Notes under the pieces: model-generated
What the model saw: the letters and a program-made list of their open reading frames with translations, nothing else
Told to the model about the DNA's origin: nothing
Database searches by the model: none
From: Oasisia sp. SBJ-2009
Lineage: Eukaryota; Annelida; Polychaeta; Sabellida; Siboglinidae
NCBI GenBank assembly: GCA_964017155.1
Contig: OZ024857.1
Coordinates: forward strand, 39,402,141 to 39,466,140
Length of the DNA stretch: 64,000 nt
Direction of reading: 5' to 3'
Made by a program: the position numbers and the translations under genes
In this document: piece by piece, positions 1 through 13,600 of the stretch
How positions within the stretch are numbered: position 1 is the stretch's first letter
Layout: each line of letters opens with the position of its first letter

Positions 1-120
1 GGGAGTTGGCCGGCTACCGACACCTGCCCATCTTCGGCTGGTTGTCGGCCAGTCCGGTCTTCAGCGACAAGGCCAGGTACAACTCGTTGGTTCGAGTCGT
101 TGCTCCGCTCAATGCCGTCG
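1..120 (+). CDS. Guanylyl cyclase exon a: ligand-binding domain
   Basis: Reads [10 protein letters not shown] and then [15 protein letters not shown], the 'fsdk..y..l.R..ap' signature of ANF-receptor domains in membrane guanylyl cyclases. It ends in phase 1 at a GTAAGT donor at 121. The 5' part of the exon lies outside the window. Confidence 0.9.
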
Positions 121-504
121 GTAAGTCGCCTCTTCAAGTAAAGATCCATGTGCGCAGCCACGTCAGCTGCGCACATGGATCTTTACTTGAAGGTTTTTCC
201 CCTTTTCTCTCTCGAAGAATTTGTTCTAGAAAATGGAAGTATTTTTGTATATGAAATGTTTTTGAAAGGTGGCTCCTTGATAGCGACTAGCATGGTCTTA
301 GAGGAATCTCCTGACCGTATGTTGTATTATTGTATTACAAATTATTATATACTATTACCATGTTGATTGTGATTGTTATAGTTGTATTGATTCTGAGTTG
401 TTTTGACATGGATATAGTGTATGTATTTGGTTGAAATACTGGTCGAATAAAAACATAATTCATTCGTTCGTTCGTTCGTTCGTTCGTTCGTTCGCTCGCT
501 CGCT

Positions 505-585
<81 letters not shown>

Positions 586-1595
586 TATATATATAATATA
601 TATATTATATATATTATATGTATATACATCTATACATACACGCACACAACACACACGCACGCACGCGCACGCACACAAACACACACCGAATTCATCCCAC
701 AAGCGCTGTGTAGCATCGTAATTGCTGTTGCAGGAAAACGCCTGATCAGCTTTCTGGAACGGATGAAATGGTATCACATCTTCGTAGTATCGAGTCCGGG
801 TCTAGTTTACTCCCAGCTCGGCCAGAGCGTTGTGGACGCCGCCAAGGAGTATGCAGGGAGTGGACGTGGGTTCACCGTGACGAGGTGGGAGCAGGAGGCG
901 GACGTGAATGAAACTGGAGACGTGTACAGACATGTCGTGAAGGAGGCCAGAAGTAGGGATACGTCAGTCTGTTGTTTTCCTATTTGAGGTTATCATTTGG
1001 TCAACAAGCATGTTGCGTTGTTGACCACAGGTACTCGGACACTTCTGCACAATCCAAGAAAGCACACTTCCGTAAATCAGTCAATTTCCCAGCAAGAATT
1101 GGGAGGTCGTGAATATACGTCCAACTTCCAAGTCAGACTCATAGTACAAAAAAGTCAAAACTGTCTCTCCTTTTCAATTGGCTTAATTCTGTCTGTAAAT
1201 AATGTAAGCTAACTTAATGAAAGGTTAGTTTAGATTGATCTTGCATGGCTCTTTTACATGTATACTAAACATAGAAAAAACGGCCTGGGTTGTTTACACA
1301 AACACACCCACCCTTAAAATAATAAAAACTGCTTCGTTAAATTACAAGTAACATGCAGCACTTTTATTAAAATGGTATTTCGTCACATGCCGATTACTTG
1401 AAAAATTGCATTACTATTGTAACAGAGTGTTTGTATTTCGTCACATGCCACTCATGATTATGGGCATTGGTGTAGTGGAGTAACGTGACTTGCTTTTGCT
1501 TTCAAAATGTGTCTAAAAACTGTGCCTCTTTTCTCCTTTTTATTTGAGACAAATAGCAAGATTGTAGACGTCCTTTTCTCAGTGTCTTATAAAGC

Positions 1596-1662
<67 letters not shown>

Positions 1663-4600
1663 ATGTATTTAAGTATGAGATATGAGGCAGTGACTACGTG
1701 TATTTCTGCTATAACATATTAGATTATTGCCACTGGTGAAGGCACCAGTCGTGGGTCCTTCTGTGTTATAATATAGGTTGTAGATTATCACTGACGAATA
1801 GATGCCGTTTTAACAAAACAAACCTGGTAACCACAAAAAGCTATATGCAACATGTCTAACACACATACTGATATAGCGCCAACTCTTGTAAATGAACTGT
1901 TACAAAAGTATTTTTTGTGAAGTACTTATAAAAAACATATACTGGCATAGGCAATATTCGGGGTACGAATCGGTTTTTGTTTTGCTCTTTTAACAAAACC
2001 TGATAACATACTAATGAAGCCATATTCTAACACACGCGTTCAATGACGTGGAAACAAATAATGAGAACAGTTGGTTTTATTGAGGTACTTTTTATAGAAA
2101 AATATACAGTCGAAATCCAAATCTTGTCATCGTCAAAAAGTCATAAGACCCCTAGGCCTAGCCCTATATCCCTGCAGGGCCTGCAATGCCAATCATGGCT
2201 ATTGACGAAATTCGTGGGTTCTATATCTGTGGATTATGCTGTATAAAATGTTCTCGTGTTATGCGAAACGGTGCCAGATCATGCAATGTATTACAATATA
2301 CGTCTAGGCCCGGGCTAGGCTAGAGATATGAGGGTTAGACACGTCAAACGAGATTTTTGATCGAACAACGAATTTGTGAATTGTGTATATTCAATTCCGG
2401 ACGTGAACATTCTTAATTCACAGTCATATTTAGTCACCGAAGCGCCTCCGCCACAAACCGTACGCCTCCGTCGCCAAAGCCACCATTTCTGCGATTTATA
2501 TGGCGCTGTATGACGAGAAATTTCACTAACAAGGTATTTTTCCAGCAAGAATTTGGAGGTCGTGAATATACGTCCAACTTCCAAGTCAGACTCACAGACA
2601 CAGTACCAAAAAAATCAAGACTGTCTCTCCTTTTCAGTCGGCTTAATTATGTCTGTAAATAATGTAAGCTAACTTAATGAAAGGTTAGCTTAGATTGATC
2701 TTGCATGGCTCTTTTACATGTATACTAACTGACCTTTGTTAGTTCCTTTCTGTTTTCGTTCACTGTTTTCGTTCACTACATCTAAAACGAACTTTTGCTA
2801 ACAAAATACGATCGGCTGTTGACATTTGCGCCATCTGGCGAATAGTTTTTACATAATATTACTAATTGTTCTATTATCCACCAGATGGCTGATTAATTAT
2901 TTATAACCAATGGAATATTACTACATAGTCACTGCGTATCTGATCTTGGCCTAGATAAATTTCTCCGATCGTAGCCTTAGTTACCATGGCCTATGTTCTG
3001 ATTAACCAATAATAGCCATTGTTACATAATATTGTCGCATTGCAGAGAATGGGGTAAATGCAAAATGGCGCCAAAATTAACCGTTCGCCATACTAGATTT
3101 GAAAGATTGTCTGCAAGTTTGCTATATGGAATTGACTAAAATAGCGTTTATTACACTGGGAAAACTAATATTTCACGGGACATTAAATATCTTCGCATGG
3201 TCAAGGTGTATGGTCTACTTGTGTAAGATCCAGACCACCTCAATTCGGCAGTTATAACTGTATGTATCTTTCAGAACACTTGTTTCAAGTTGTTGAGACT
3301 TGAGTTGAGTTGTTCTTGATATTACATTTCGTTATCATTATGTCTAATCATTATCATGATTTTGGATCTCAAACTAAGAAGCAATATTTGTAAAACATTA
3401 ACAAACATAATGGATGCTGAATGAATATATATATAGGGTTAGGATGAAGAATCTAATATAGGCAAATATACAGAGGCGTAGCGTAGCTGTAGTGTAGTGT
3501 AGGCGCGCAGACGTAGTAACGTTAAAACTAAGAAAGTAACTTAGTCTTGACTTAGTAAGGGTCTGTCCGCCTAATAATTCATATTTTCTTATTAATAATG
3601 GTTAGGTTATGGCTTATGCCTGGAGTAGCTGGGGTCTAGCAGGTTAACCCATCGAAATGTGTAAGCTATGCCTATAGCCTGGCTATATAAGTATATTCTA
3701 CATCATGTTTTGTCAATTACTGACTGTTGTAGTCATGTAGACGTAGTGTTGACGAATAACATTGGCTCATTAAAAATATTATTGTTTACGTCCTTTTTTG
3801 AAGGCCAAGCCAGAGTTAACCAGATTCAGAGATTGATTGAATCTGATTGCCATTAAAAATATAAATTTTCAGATGGCATGTGGGCCAGGGCTTCTTAGGC
3901 TTATCATAAGTCGAGCAGCAATTGTCATCCTGGTTACTAGTTGATTGTTTCAGACATTAACAACAACAGGAGTTTATATAGAATGAGATCCCAGCTCAGC
4001 GAATCCACAATAGTTTTTTCCCTGTTTTCTGGCATGGGATCCTTTAGTTCCTATGGCATAGACACCAAGTAGAAGAGAGAAATGAATCAAATATCTGAAG
4101 TTGGGTATAACAACTGATTTTTCACACGCTCATACTTTTAATTTTATGTGGATAAATGCCAGGACTATACCATATAGTTACACTCCTTGCTTGTGAACTC
4201 CTTGCTTGATTTAATTATGTAAATGACTCATGGCACTAAATGTCACATTCAGGTTGATTGTGACAAACAACTCAAATATGTTCTGTTTACTTACGCCAGT
4301 CTGATAAACATTTATAAAGACCACTCAAAAGTTTATGAAATGTTTCTGTTCAGTTGTGATACTCTGCGTGGTGAGAAAGGACCTCAGACAGTGGATGCTG
4401 GCTGCCACGAGTCACCAACTTGTTGGCGGTGACTTTGTCTTCATCTACGTTGATGGTGACTTGGTGACAAGTGAATTCTACACACAAGTCAAACAAGTGT
4501 CATTCTGGAAGAGAGATGACGGACAGGATGTGGCTGTGAGACAAGCCTATGAAAATCTCTTAATGGTAACAGTACTACACCATGGAACCTACTGTATATA

Positions 4601-7600
4601 TAATATATGTACCTGTGTATATCAATATATAATATGCAGCATTTCATTTTGTAATATCTGCGAGTAGGCATAATGGATCTAGGTTGAGGATGCATTATTT
4701 ACAATTTCGATCCAATCTGTACTCTCCTTTCTTATGATGATATTTACCGTTAGTCTATGAATACATATATAACCTATGGCTGTGGACAGTTTTATGGTTT
4801 GTTGCAGTTTTCTGTGAAGACACGAACCCAGGAGGAACTGAAAGAGTTTTACCAACAGGCAGATGAAGCTGCAACCCATGGCAACTGGCAAAGGAAGTTT
4901 GGTGTTACTGCAACCAAGGTATGTTTAAGTCCAGAGCGACTGGCAGAAATGATAATGTTACAACAAACATGGTAAGTTTTTATACGAGAGCATGTGCCAT
5001 GTGGACATTACAGTGTGATGTGTTAGGACGTGTTGATGTTTCAGAGTGATGTGACGTCACCGTTCCTCCATGATGCGGTGGTCTTGTTTGCAAGGTTGGC
5101 AAGGGAAGTGTTTTTATTGGGCAAAGACTTTAACAACGGATCAGAGCTTGTGGAACACGTGAAAAACAAACACTATGGAAATGACGGTAAAAGTTGTTTT
5201 GTATTTTAATTAATTTTGTTTATTGTAAAAGTGGTTTTTCTTATAATAAAATTCTAAAGAAAAGGTTTAAATTGTCATACATTATATTAAGGTTGATTTT
5301 GAATTGGTAAGATATTAAAAATAAAAATGAATCAACGTGGCTGTAATAACAAAATAACATATGCTCACTAATAATTTACCGATTTTCTTATTTTTTGAAG
5401 ATAGATTATCCAAACCTGCGGTAGCTACAATGGGGGAAAGCAGGCAGTATTTCACCCAGTGATTTGCTACTATATGTTTTTGCATGGCTTATTTGATAGT
5501 TTTGGCGAAGAAACGATATTGGATTATTATTACGTTCAAACTTAATAACGAAACTGACCTTGACAGCGGGATTATTTTTTATCAATACTCGGATGCCAGT
5601 GATGATAAGAATTAAATAAATAAAACAGGAGCAACGGCAGTCTAACGTGTTGTCAGTGTAATATAGCTTATTTTACTGGCTGATTATTGTACTTTCAGAA
5701 AATATATAACATCATAAAATGCATATCTGCTTCTCAAATCTTGACTTGAAAGGAGGTTGTCAATTTTGTTGCACATCACTGGGAATGCCATTCTGTGTGA
5801 TCACTGCAGATCAGAAATGTAGGACTGAAATGGTTAATGTATGACGATAACTGATTTCTTCTTTTATCATGGTTTAACAAAATCATAATTTTATTACTTT
5901 TTGAAGAGAACCCTTGCAATTTTTGATGAGAACCCTTGCAATTTTTGATTGGACATTTTGAATTAGAACATGACTGTTTGCCCAGACTGGGCGACAGGGC
6001 AGATGATCCTGGATGAGAATGCAGACCGTGACCCGTTCTTCTGGATCTTTGACCTTCACAAAGATGGCCACTTTCAGGTCGTGGCTGAAGTCACACATCG
6101 TCATAGCAACGGGCAGGAGCAAAGGGTGAGACAATTGTTTGAATGATCACATGATTAAACAGGGTGACCATATATTTGCTAACTCAGTTTATAACTAATT
6201 AACTAACAATCTTGTAGATGAATAAAAATTGAAAAGTATGTCAATAACAATAATTATAGTAATACTCATGATTAGTTATATACAATATGGTAGACAGTGT
6301 TACTGTGCAATTAAAAACATTGCAGTGTTGTTTTGAAGAAACCAATCTACCCCAGGAGTTAATGTTACAGGTTGTGGAGTTTGTGGGGGACATTATCTGG
6401 GGTGACGGCAGCGTAGGTGACTCGAACAAACCAAGAGACGTCCTGGAGTGTGGCTTCCAGGGAGAGAAGTGTCCAGGTGGGTGACAACTACACAGTCACT
6501 CAACAACAACTACACAGTCACTCATCAACAACTACACAGTCACTCATCAACAACTGCACAGTCACTCATCAACAACTACACAGTCACTATCAACAACTAC
6601 ACAGTCACTCATCAACAACTACATAGTCACTCATCAACAACTACACAGTCACTCATCAACAGCTACACAGTCACTATCAACAACTACACAGTCACTCATC
6701 AACAACTAAACAGTCACTCATCAACAACTACACAGCCACTCATCAACAACTACACAGTCACTCATCAACAACTACACAGTCACTCATCAACAACTACACA
6801 GTCACTATCAACAACTACACAGTCACTTATCAACAACTACACAGTCACTCATCAACAACTACACAGCCACTCATCAACAACTACACAGTCACTCATCAAC
6901 AACTACACAGTCACTCATCAACAACTACACAGTCACTCATCAACAACTACACAGTCACTCATCAACAACTACATAGTCACTATCAACAACTACACAGTCA
7001 CTCATCAACAACTACACAGTCACTCATCAACAACTACACAGTCACTATCAACAACTACACAGTCACTCATCAACAACTACACAGTCACTCATCAACAACT
7101 ACACAGTCACTCATCAACAACTACACAGTCACTCATCAACAACTACACAGTCACTCATCAACAACTACACAGTCACTCATCAACAACTACACAGCCACTC
7201 ATCAACAACTACACAGTCACTCATCAACAACTACACAGCCACTCATCAACAACTACACAGTCACTCATCAACAACTACACAGTCACTCATCAACAACTAC
7301 AAAGTCACTATCAACAACTACACAGTCACTCATCAACAACTACACAGTCACTCATCAACAACTACACAGTCACTATCAACAACTACACAGTCACTCATCA
7401 ATAACTACACAGTCACTCATCAACAACTACACAGTCACTATCAACAACTACACAGTCACTCATCAACAACTACACAGTCACTCATCAACAACTACACAGT
7501 CACTCATCAACAACTACACAGTCACTCATCAACAACTACACAGTCACTCATCAACAACTTCACAGTCACTCATCAACAACTACACAGTCACTCATCAACA

Positions 7601-10600
7601 ACTACACAGTCACTCATCAACAACTACACAGTCACTCATCAACAACTACACAGTCACTCATCAACAACTACACAGTCACTACCAACAACTACACAGTCAC
7701 TCATCAACAACTACACAGTCACTCATCAACAACTACACAGTCACTCATCAACAACTACACAGTCACTCATCAACAACTACACAGTCACTATCAACAACTA
7801 CACAGTCACTCATCAACAACTACACAGTCACTCATCAACAACTACACAGTCACTCATCAACAACTACACAGTCACTCATCAACAACTACACAGTCACTCA
7901 TCAACAACTTCACAGTCACTCATCAACAACTACACAGTCACTCATCAACAACTACACAGTCACTCATCAACAACTACACAGTCACTGTCAACAACTACAC
8001 AGTCATTCATCAACAACTACACAGTCACTCACAACAACTACACAGTCACTGTCAACAACTACACAGTCACTGTCAACAACTACACAGTCACTGTCAACAA
8101 CTACACAGTCACTGTCAACAACTACACAGTCACTGTCAACAACTACACAGTCACTCATCAACAACTACAGTCACTCATCAACAACTACACAGTCACTCTT
8201 CAACAACTACACAGTCACTCATCAACAACTACACAGTCACTCATCAACAACCTCACAGTCACTCATCAACAGCTACACAGTCACTCATCAACAACTACAC
8301 AGTCACTCATCAACAACTACACAGTCACTTATAACAACTTCACAGTCACTCATCAACAACTACACAGTTACTCATAACAACTACACAGTCACTCATCAAC
8401 AACTACACTGTTAGTCACTCATCAACAACTACACAGTCACTCATCAGCAACTACACAGTCACTCACCGACAACTACACAGTCACTCATAACAACTACACA
8501 GTCACTCATCAACAACTACACAGTCACTCATCAACAACTACACAGTCACTCATCAACAACTACACAGTCACTCATCAACAACTACACAGTCACTCATCAA
8601 CAACTACACAGCCACTCATCAACAACTACACAGTCACTCATCAACAACTACACAGCCACTCATCAACAACTACACAGTCACTCATCAACAACTACACAGT
8701 CACTCATCAACAACTACAAAGTCACTATCAACAACTACACAGTCACTCATCAACAACTACACAGTCACTCATCAACAACTACACAGTCACTATCAACAAC
8801 TACACAGTCACTCATCAATAACTACACAGTCACTCATCAACAACTACACAGTCACTCATCAACAACTACACAGTCACTCATCAACAACTACACAGTCACT
8901 CATCAACAACTACACAGTCACTACCAACAACTACACAGTCACTCATCAACAACTACACAGTCACTCATCAACAACTACACAGTCACTCATCAACAACTAC
9001 ACAGTCACTCATCAACAACTACACAGTCACTATCAACAACTACACAGTCACTCATCAACAACTACACAGTCACTCATCAACAACTACACAGTCACTCATC
9101 AACAACTACACAGTCACTCATCAACAACTACACAGTCACTCATCAACAACTTCACAGTCACTCATCAACAACTACACAGTCACTCATCAACAACTACACA
9201 GTCACTCATCAACAACTACACAGTCACTGTCAACAACTACACAGTCATTCATCAACAACTACACAGTCACTCACAACAACTACACAGTCACTGTCAACAA
9301 CTACACAGTCACTGTCAACAACTACACAGTCACTGTCAACAACTACACAGTCACTGTCAACAACTACACAGTCACTGTCAACAACTACACAGTCACTCAT
9401 CAACAACTACAGTCACTCATCAACAACTACACAGTCACTCTTCAACAACTACACAGTCACTCATCAACAACTACACAGTCACTCATCAACAACCTCACAG
9501 TCACTCATCAACAGCTACACAGTCACTCATCAACAACTACACAGTCACTCATCAACAACTACACAGTCACTTATAACAACTTCACAGTCACTCATCAACA
9601 ACTACACAGTTACTCATAACAACTACACAGTCACTCATCAACAACTACACTGTTAGTCACTCATCAACAACTACACAGTCACTCATCAGCAACTACACAG
9701 TCACTCACCGACAACTACACAGTCACTCATAACAACTACACAGTCACTCATCAACAACTACACAGTCACTCATCAGCAACTACACAGTCACTCGTCAACA
9801 ACTACACAGTCACTCGTCAACAACTACACAGTCACTCATCAACAACTACACAGTCACTCATCAGCAACTACACAGTCACTCACCGACAACTACACTGTCA
9901 CTCATAACAACTACACAGTCACTCACTACAAACACATCTGGCATCATTGACAGGTGTGAATTATTCACCTATGTAATGTATCTGATTTATGAGAGCATTT
10001 ATGTATCAAAAATAAGTTGAATTTTCAAGAACTATAATAGGGGTTCTATGTAGCGGCATCAACTTACATGCTGCTACTATACACAGTAAACATGCACTAC
10101 ACAATACACATGCACACACCACACATTCACACACGTGTGCACACACACATGCACACATAACAGCAACAATAACAACGCACTGCTAATTTAAAGTAAATCA
10201 TAGTAAAAACAAGATTGATATGCACCAAGAAAACAATAATTATGATGAGAAAGATAGACTTGCAATAGCATGTACTAATTTGGGGAACTTCAGTTTGGTT
10301 GGCAAGCTGACAGTGATTCAACGCCTTTGTTTGTAAAACAACATCAAGACACTCACTGTGACTGTTGTACTTACAGACTACACAGTGTACATCGTCACCC
10401 CGTCTGTCTCCGTGGCTGTGCTCCTCTGTCTCATCATTGCTCTGTTTGTCACCAGGTAAGTTCACCTTAAGACACACTCTGTCACACCTTAATACTTACA
10501 GCAGGTCATATAAAACATCTAAAGACAGTGCCATGTGGTCTCAAGGGAACTGTCAGCAACATATGTATTAGGCCAAGTAATATATGAATCTGACTGTCAT

Positions 10601-13600
10601 CCTAACCAGCCACTTGTCTTTGGTTGCATAATTCTATTTTAATCATTACATTTTATAAAATAACTAAACAATGCCTAGTTCAAAACGTATTTTTTGAGAA
10701 TATGCTAAATGGCAAATAATCAAATTTCCCTTTTCTTTTTTACAAGTCTGGATGATGTTCACTTTCCTCTTTTACTTGACTTTTAATTTACAATAAAAAT
10801 ATCCTGTAAAATAATTATAATGTTCTGTGAGTCATTAAAGTGGGAATTAAGAAACTATTACTCCCATAATTAACTAATTAATTTTACTTTATTGTGTTAC
10901 TGATTAATTTGTTTTGCAATGCAGAAAAGTCAGATTTGAGCAAAGCCTTCAAGACATGGCGTGGCAGGTGAAGTATGCAGACCTGAAGCCTAAGCACCAG
11001 CGCCACAGAGAGTACTCAAGCTCAGTAAGTGGACTTAGTAGTCGGCCTGCTACAAATGTCTATATTATCATGTCATAATTTGTTTCTCTGGAATAGGATA
11101 GTAAGCATTAGATTCTACTATGAGAAATTGCAGCTTCAAAGGAACAAGTCAGGTACTGTACCTGTCGACCTGTCTACCTGTTTGCCTGTCTACGTGTCTA
11201 TCTATCTACGTGTCTATACCTGTCTATCTATCTACGTGTCTATACCTGTCTACCTATCTACGTGTCTATACCTGTCTGCCTGTCTACGTGTCTATACCTG
11301 TCTATCTATCTACGTGTCTATACCTGTCTATCTATCTACGTGTCTATACCTGTCTACCTATCTACGTGTCTATACCTGTCTACCTATCTACGTGTCTATA
11401 CCTGTCTACCTATCTACGTGTCTATACCTGTCTACCTATCTACGTGTCTACACCTGTCTACCTATCTACGTGTCTACACCTGTCTACCTATCTACGTGTC
11501 TACACCTGTCTACCTATCTACGTGTCTACACCTGTCTACCTATCTACGTGTCTACACCTGTCTACCTATCTACGTGTCTACACCTGTCTACCTATCTACG
11601 TGTCTACACCTGTCTACCTATCTACGTGTCTACACCTGTCTACCTATCTACGTGTCTACACCTGTCTACCTATCTACGTGTCTATACCTGTCTACCTATC
11701 TACGTGTCTATACCTGTCTACCTATCTACGTGTCTATACCTGTCTACCTATCTACGTGTCTATACCTGTCTACCTATCTACGTGTCTACACCTGTCTACC
11801 TATCTACGTGTCTACACCTGTCTACCTATCTACGTGTCTACACCTGTCTACCTATCTACGTGTCTATACCTGTCTACCTATCTACGTGTCTATACCTGTC
11901 TACCTATCTACGTGTCTACACCTGTCTACCTATCTAGGTGTCTACACCTGTCTACCTATCTACGTGTCTACACCTGTCTACCTATCTACATGTCTACACC
12001 TGTCTACCTATCTACGTGTCTACACCTGTCTACCTATCTACGTGTCTACACCTGTCTACCTATCTACGTGTCTACACCTGTCTACCTATCTACGTGTCTA
12101 CACCTGTCTACCTATCTACGTGTCTACACCTGTCTACCTATCTACGTGTCTACACCTGTCTACCTATCTACGTGTCTACACCTGTCTACCTATCTACGTG
12201 TCTATACCTGTCTACCTATCTACGTGTCTATACCTGTCTACCTATCTACGTGTCTATACCTGTCTACCTATCTACGTGTCTATACCTGTCTACCTATCTA
12301 TGTGTCTATACCTGTCTACCTGGAATTAGCTGTAATTTGCAAAGGAAAATCTGCTGAGTTGAAAATTGGAGAACATAATATTAATGAATTAATATACACT
12401 TAAGAACAGTCTGCCCCTTTTCAAAAATGTTATGAAACTGAACAGCATATATATATATATATATATACATATTATAATTACCTGAACTGTGTTAAATCGC
12501 TGAGGAAACTTGTTTGTACTTATAGTTTCACCAACAAAAACAATACACAGACTGTCCACATACAGGTCATGTGAGTATAATTAAGTTGACCTTCTCTTCC
12601 AGCTGAAGTTGGTTTCTGCTGGCTCGAGTCAGGGTTCTGGACGGTTCCGGTCAGCGTCCGGCACAGTGACCCGCCGGAGTGGTCACATGACCAGTTGTAC
12701 GAGCTCCCTGAGTCGGGGCAGTCTGGATGACCACGGTCAGATCTACACGAGTACGGCCGTGTATCGCGGGGTGATGGTGGCCGTGAGGAAACTGAGGAAG
12801 ACATCAGTGAAAATGAACAAGAGACTACTGATGGAGATGAAACTGGTAGGTGGGTGGGTGGGTGGTTGAGTGGGTGGGTGGTTGAGTGGGTGGGTGGGTG
12901 GTTGAGTGGGTGGGTGGTTGAGTGGGAGTGTGGTTGAGCGGGTGGGTGGTTGAGTGGGTGGGTGGTTGAGTGGGAGTGTGGTTGAGTGGGTGGGTGGTTG
13001 AGTGGGTGGGTGGTTGAGTGGGTGGGTGGTTGAGTGGGAGTGTGGTTGAGTGGGTGGGTGGTTGAGTGGGTGGGTGGTTGAGTGGGTGGGTGGTTGAGTG
13101 GGTGGGTGGTTGAATGGGTGGGTGGTTGAGTGGGTGGGTGGTTGAGTGGGTGGGTGGTTGAGTGGGTGGGTGGTTGAGTGGGTGGGTAGTTGAGTGGGTG
13201 GGTGGTTGAGTGGGTGGGTAGTTAAGTGGGTGGGTGGTTGAGTGGGTGGGTAGTTGAGTGGGTGGGTGGTTGAATGGGTGGGTGGTTGAGTGGGTGGGTA
13301 GTTGAGTGGGTGGGTGGTTGAGTGGGTGGGTGGTTGAGTGGGTGGGTGGTTGAGTGGGTGGGTGGTTGAGTGGGTGGGTGGTTGAATGGGTGGGTGGTTG
13401 AGTGGGCGGGTGGTTGAGTGGGTGGGAGGGTGGTTGAGTGGGTGGGAGGGTGGTTGAGTGGGTGGGAGGGTGGTTGAGTGGGTGGGTAGTTGAGTGGGTG
13501 GGTGGTTGAGTGGGTGGGTAGTTGAGTGGGTGGGTGGTTGAATGGGTGGGTGGTTGAGTGGGTAGGTAGTTGAGTGGGTGGGTGGGTGGTTGAATGGGTG

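Noticed and set aside
335..777. Arg/Glu/Thr/Asn and Cys/Val repeat ORFs
   Set aside because: Translations of the CGTT/CGCT/GCAC/CA microsatellite.
953..968. GTCAGT donor at 963 for cyclase exon b
   Set aside because: It gives phase 2 and a frameshift into the next exon. GTAGGG at 953 gives EARIVILCVV in frame.
6448..7404. 318-residue Thr/Gln/His-rich ORF
   Set aside because: It runs through a splice donor (6477) into the 22-bp array. The shared start is cyclase exon g.
6480..9945. CRISPR array look-alike
   Set aside because: Head-to-tail units without unique spacers, in an animal intron; it is a minisatellite.
11029..12403. Tyr/Cys/Leu-rich ORFs of 300-430 residues in several frames
   Set aside because: All are readings of the 26-bp array.
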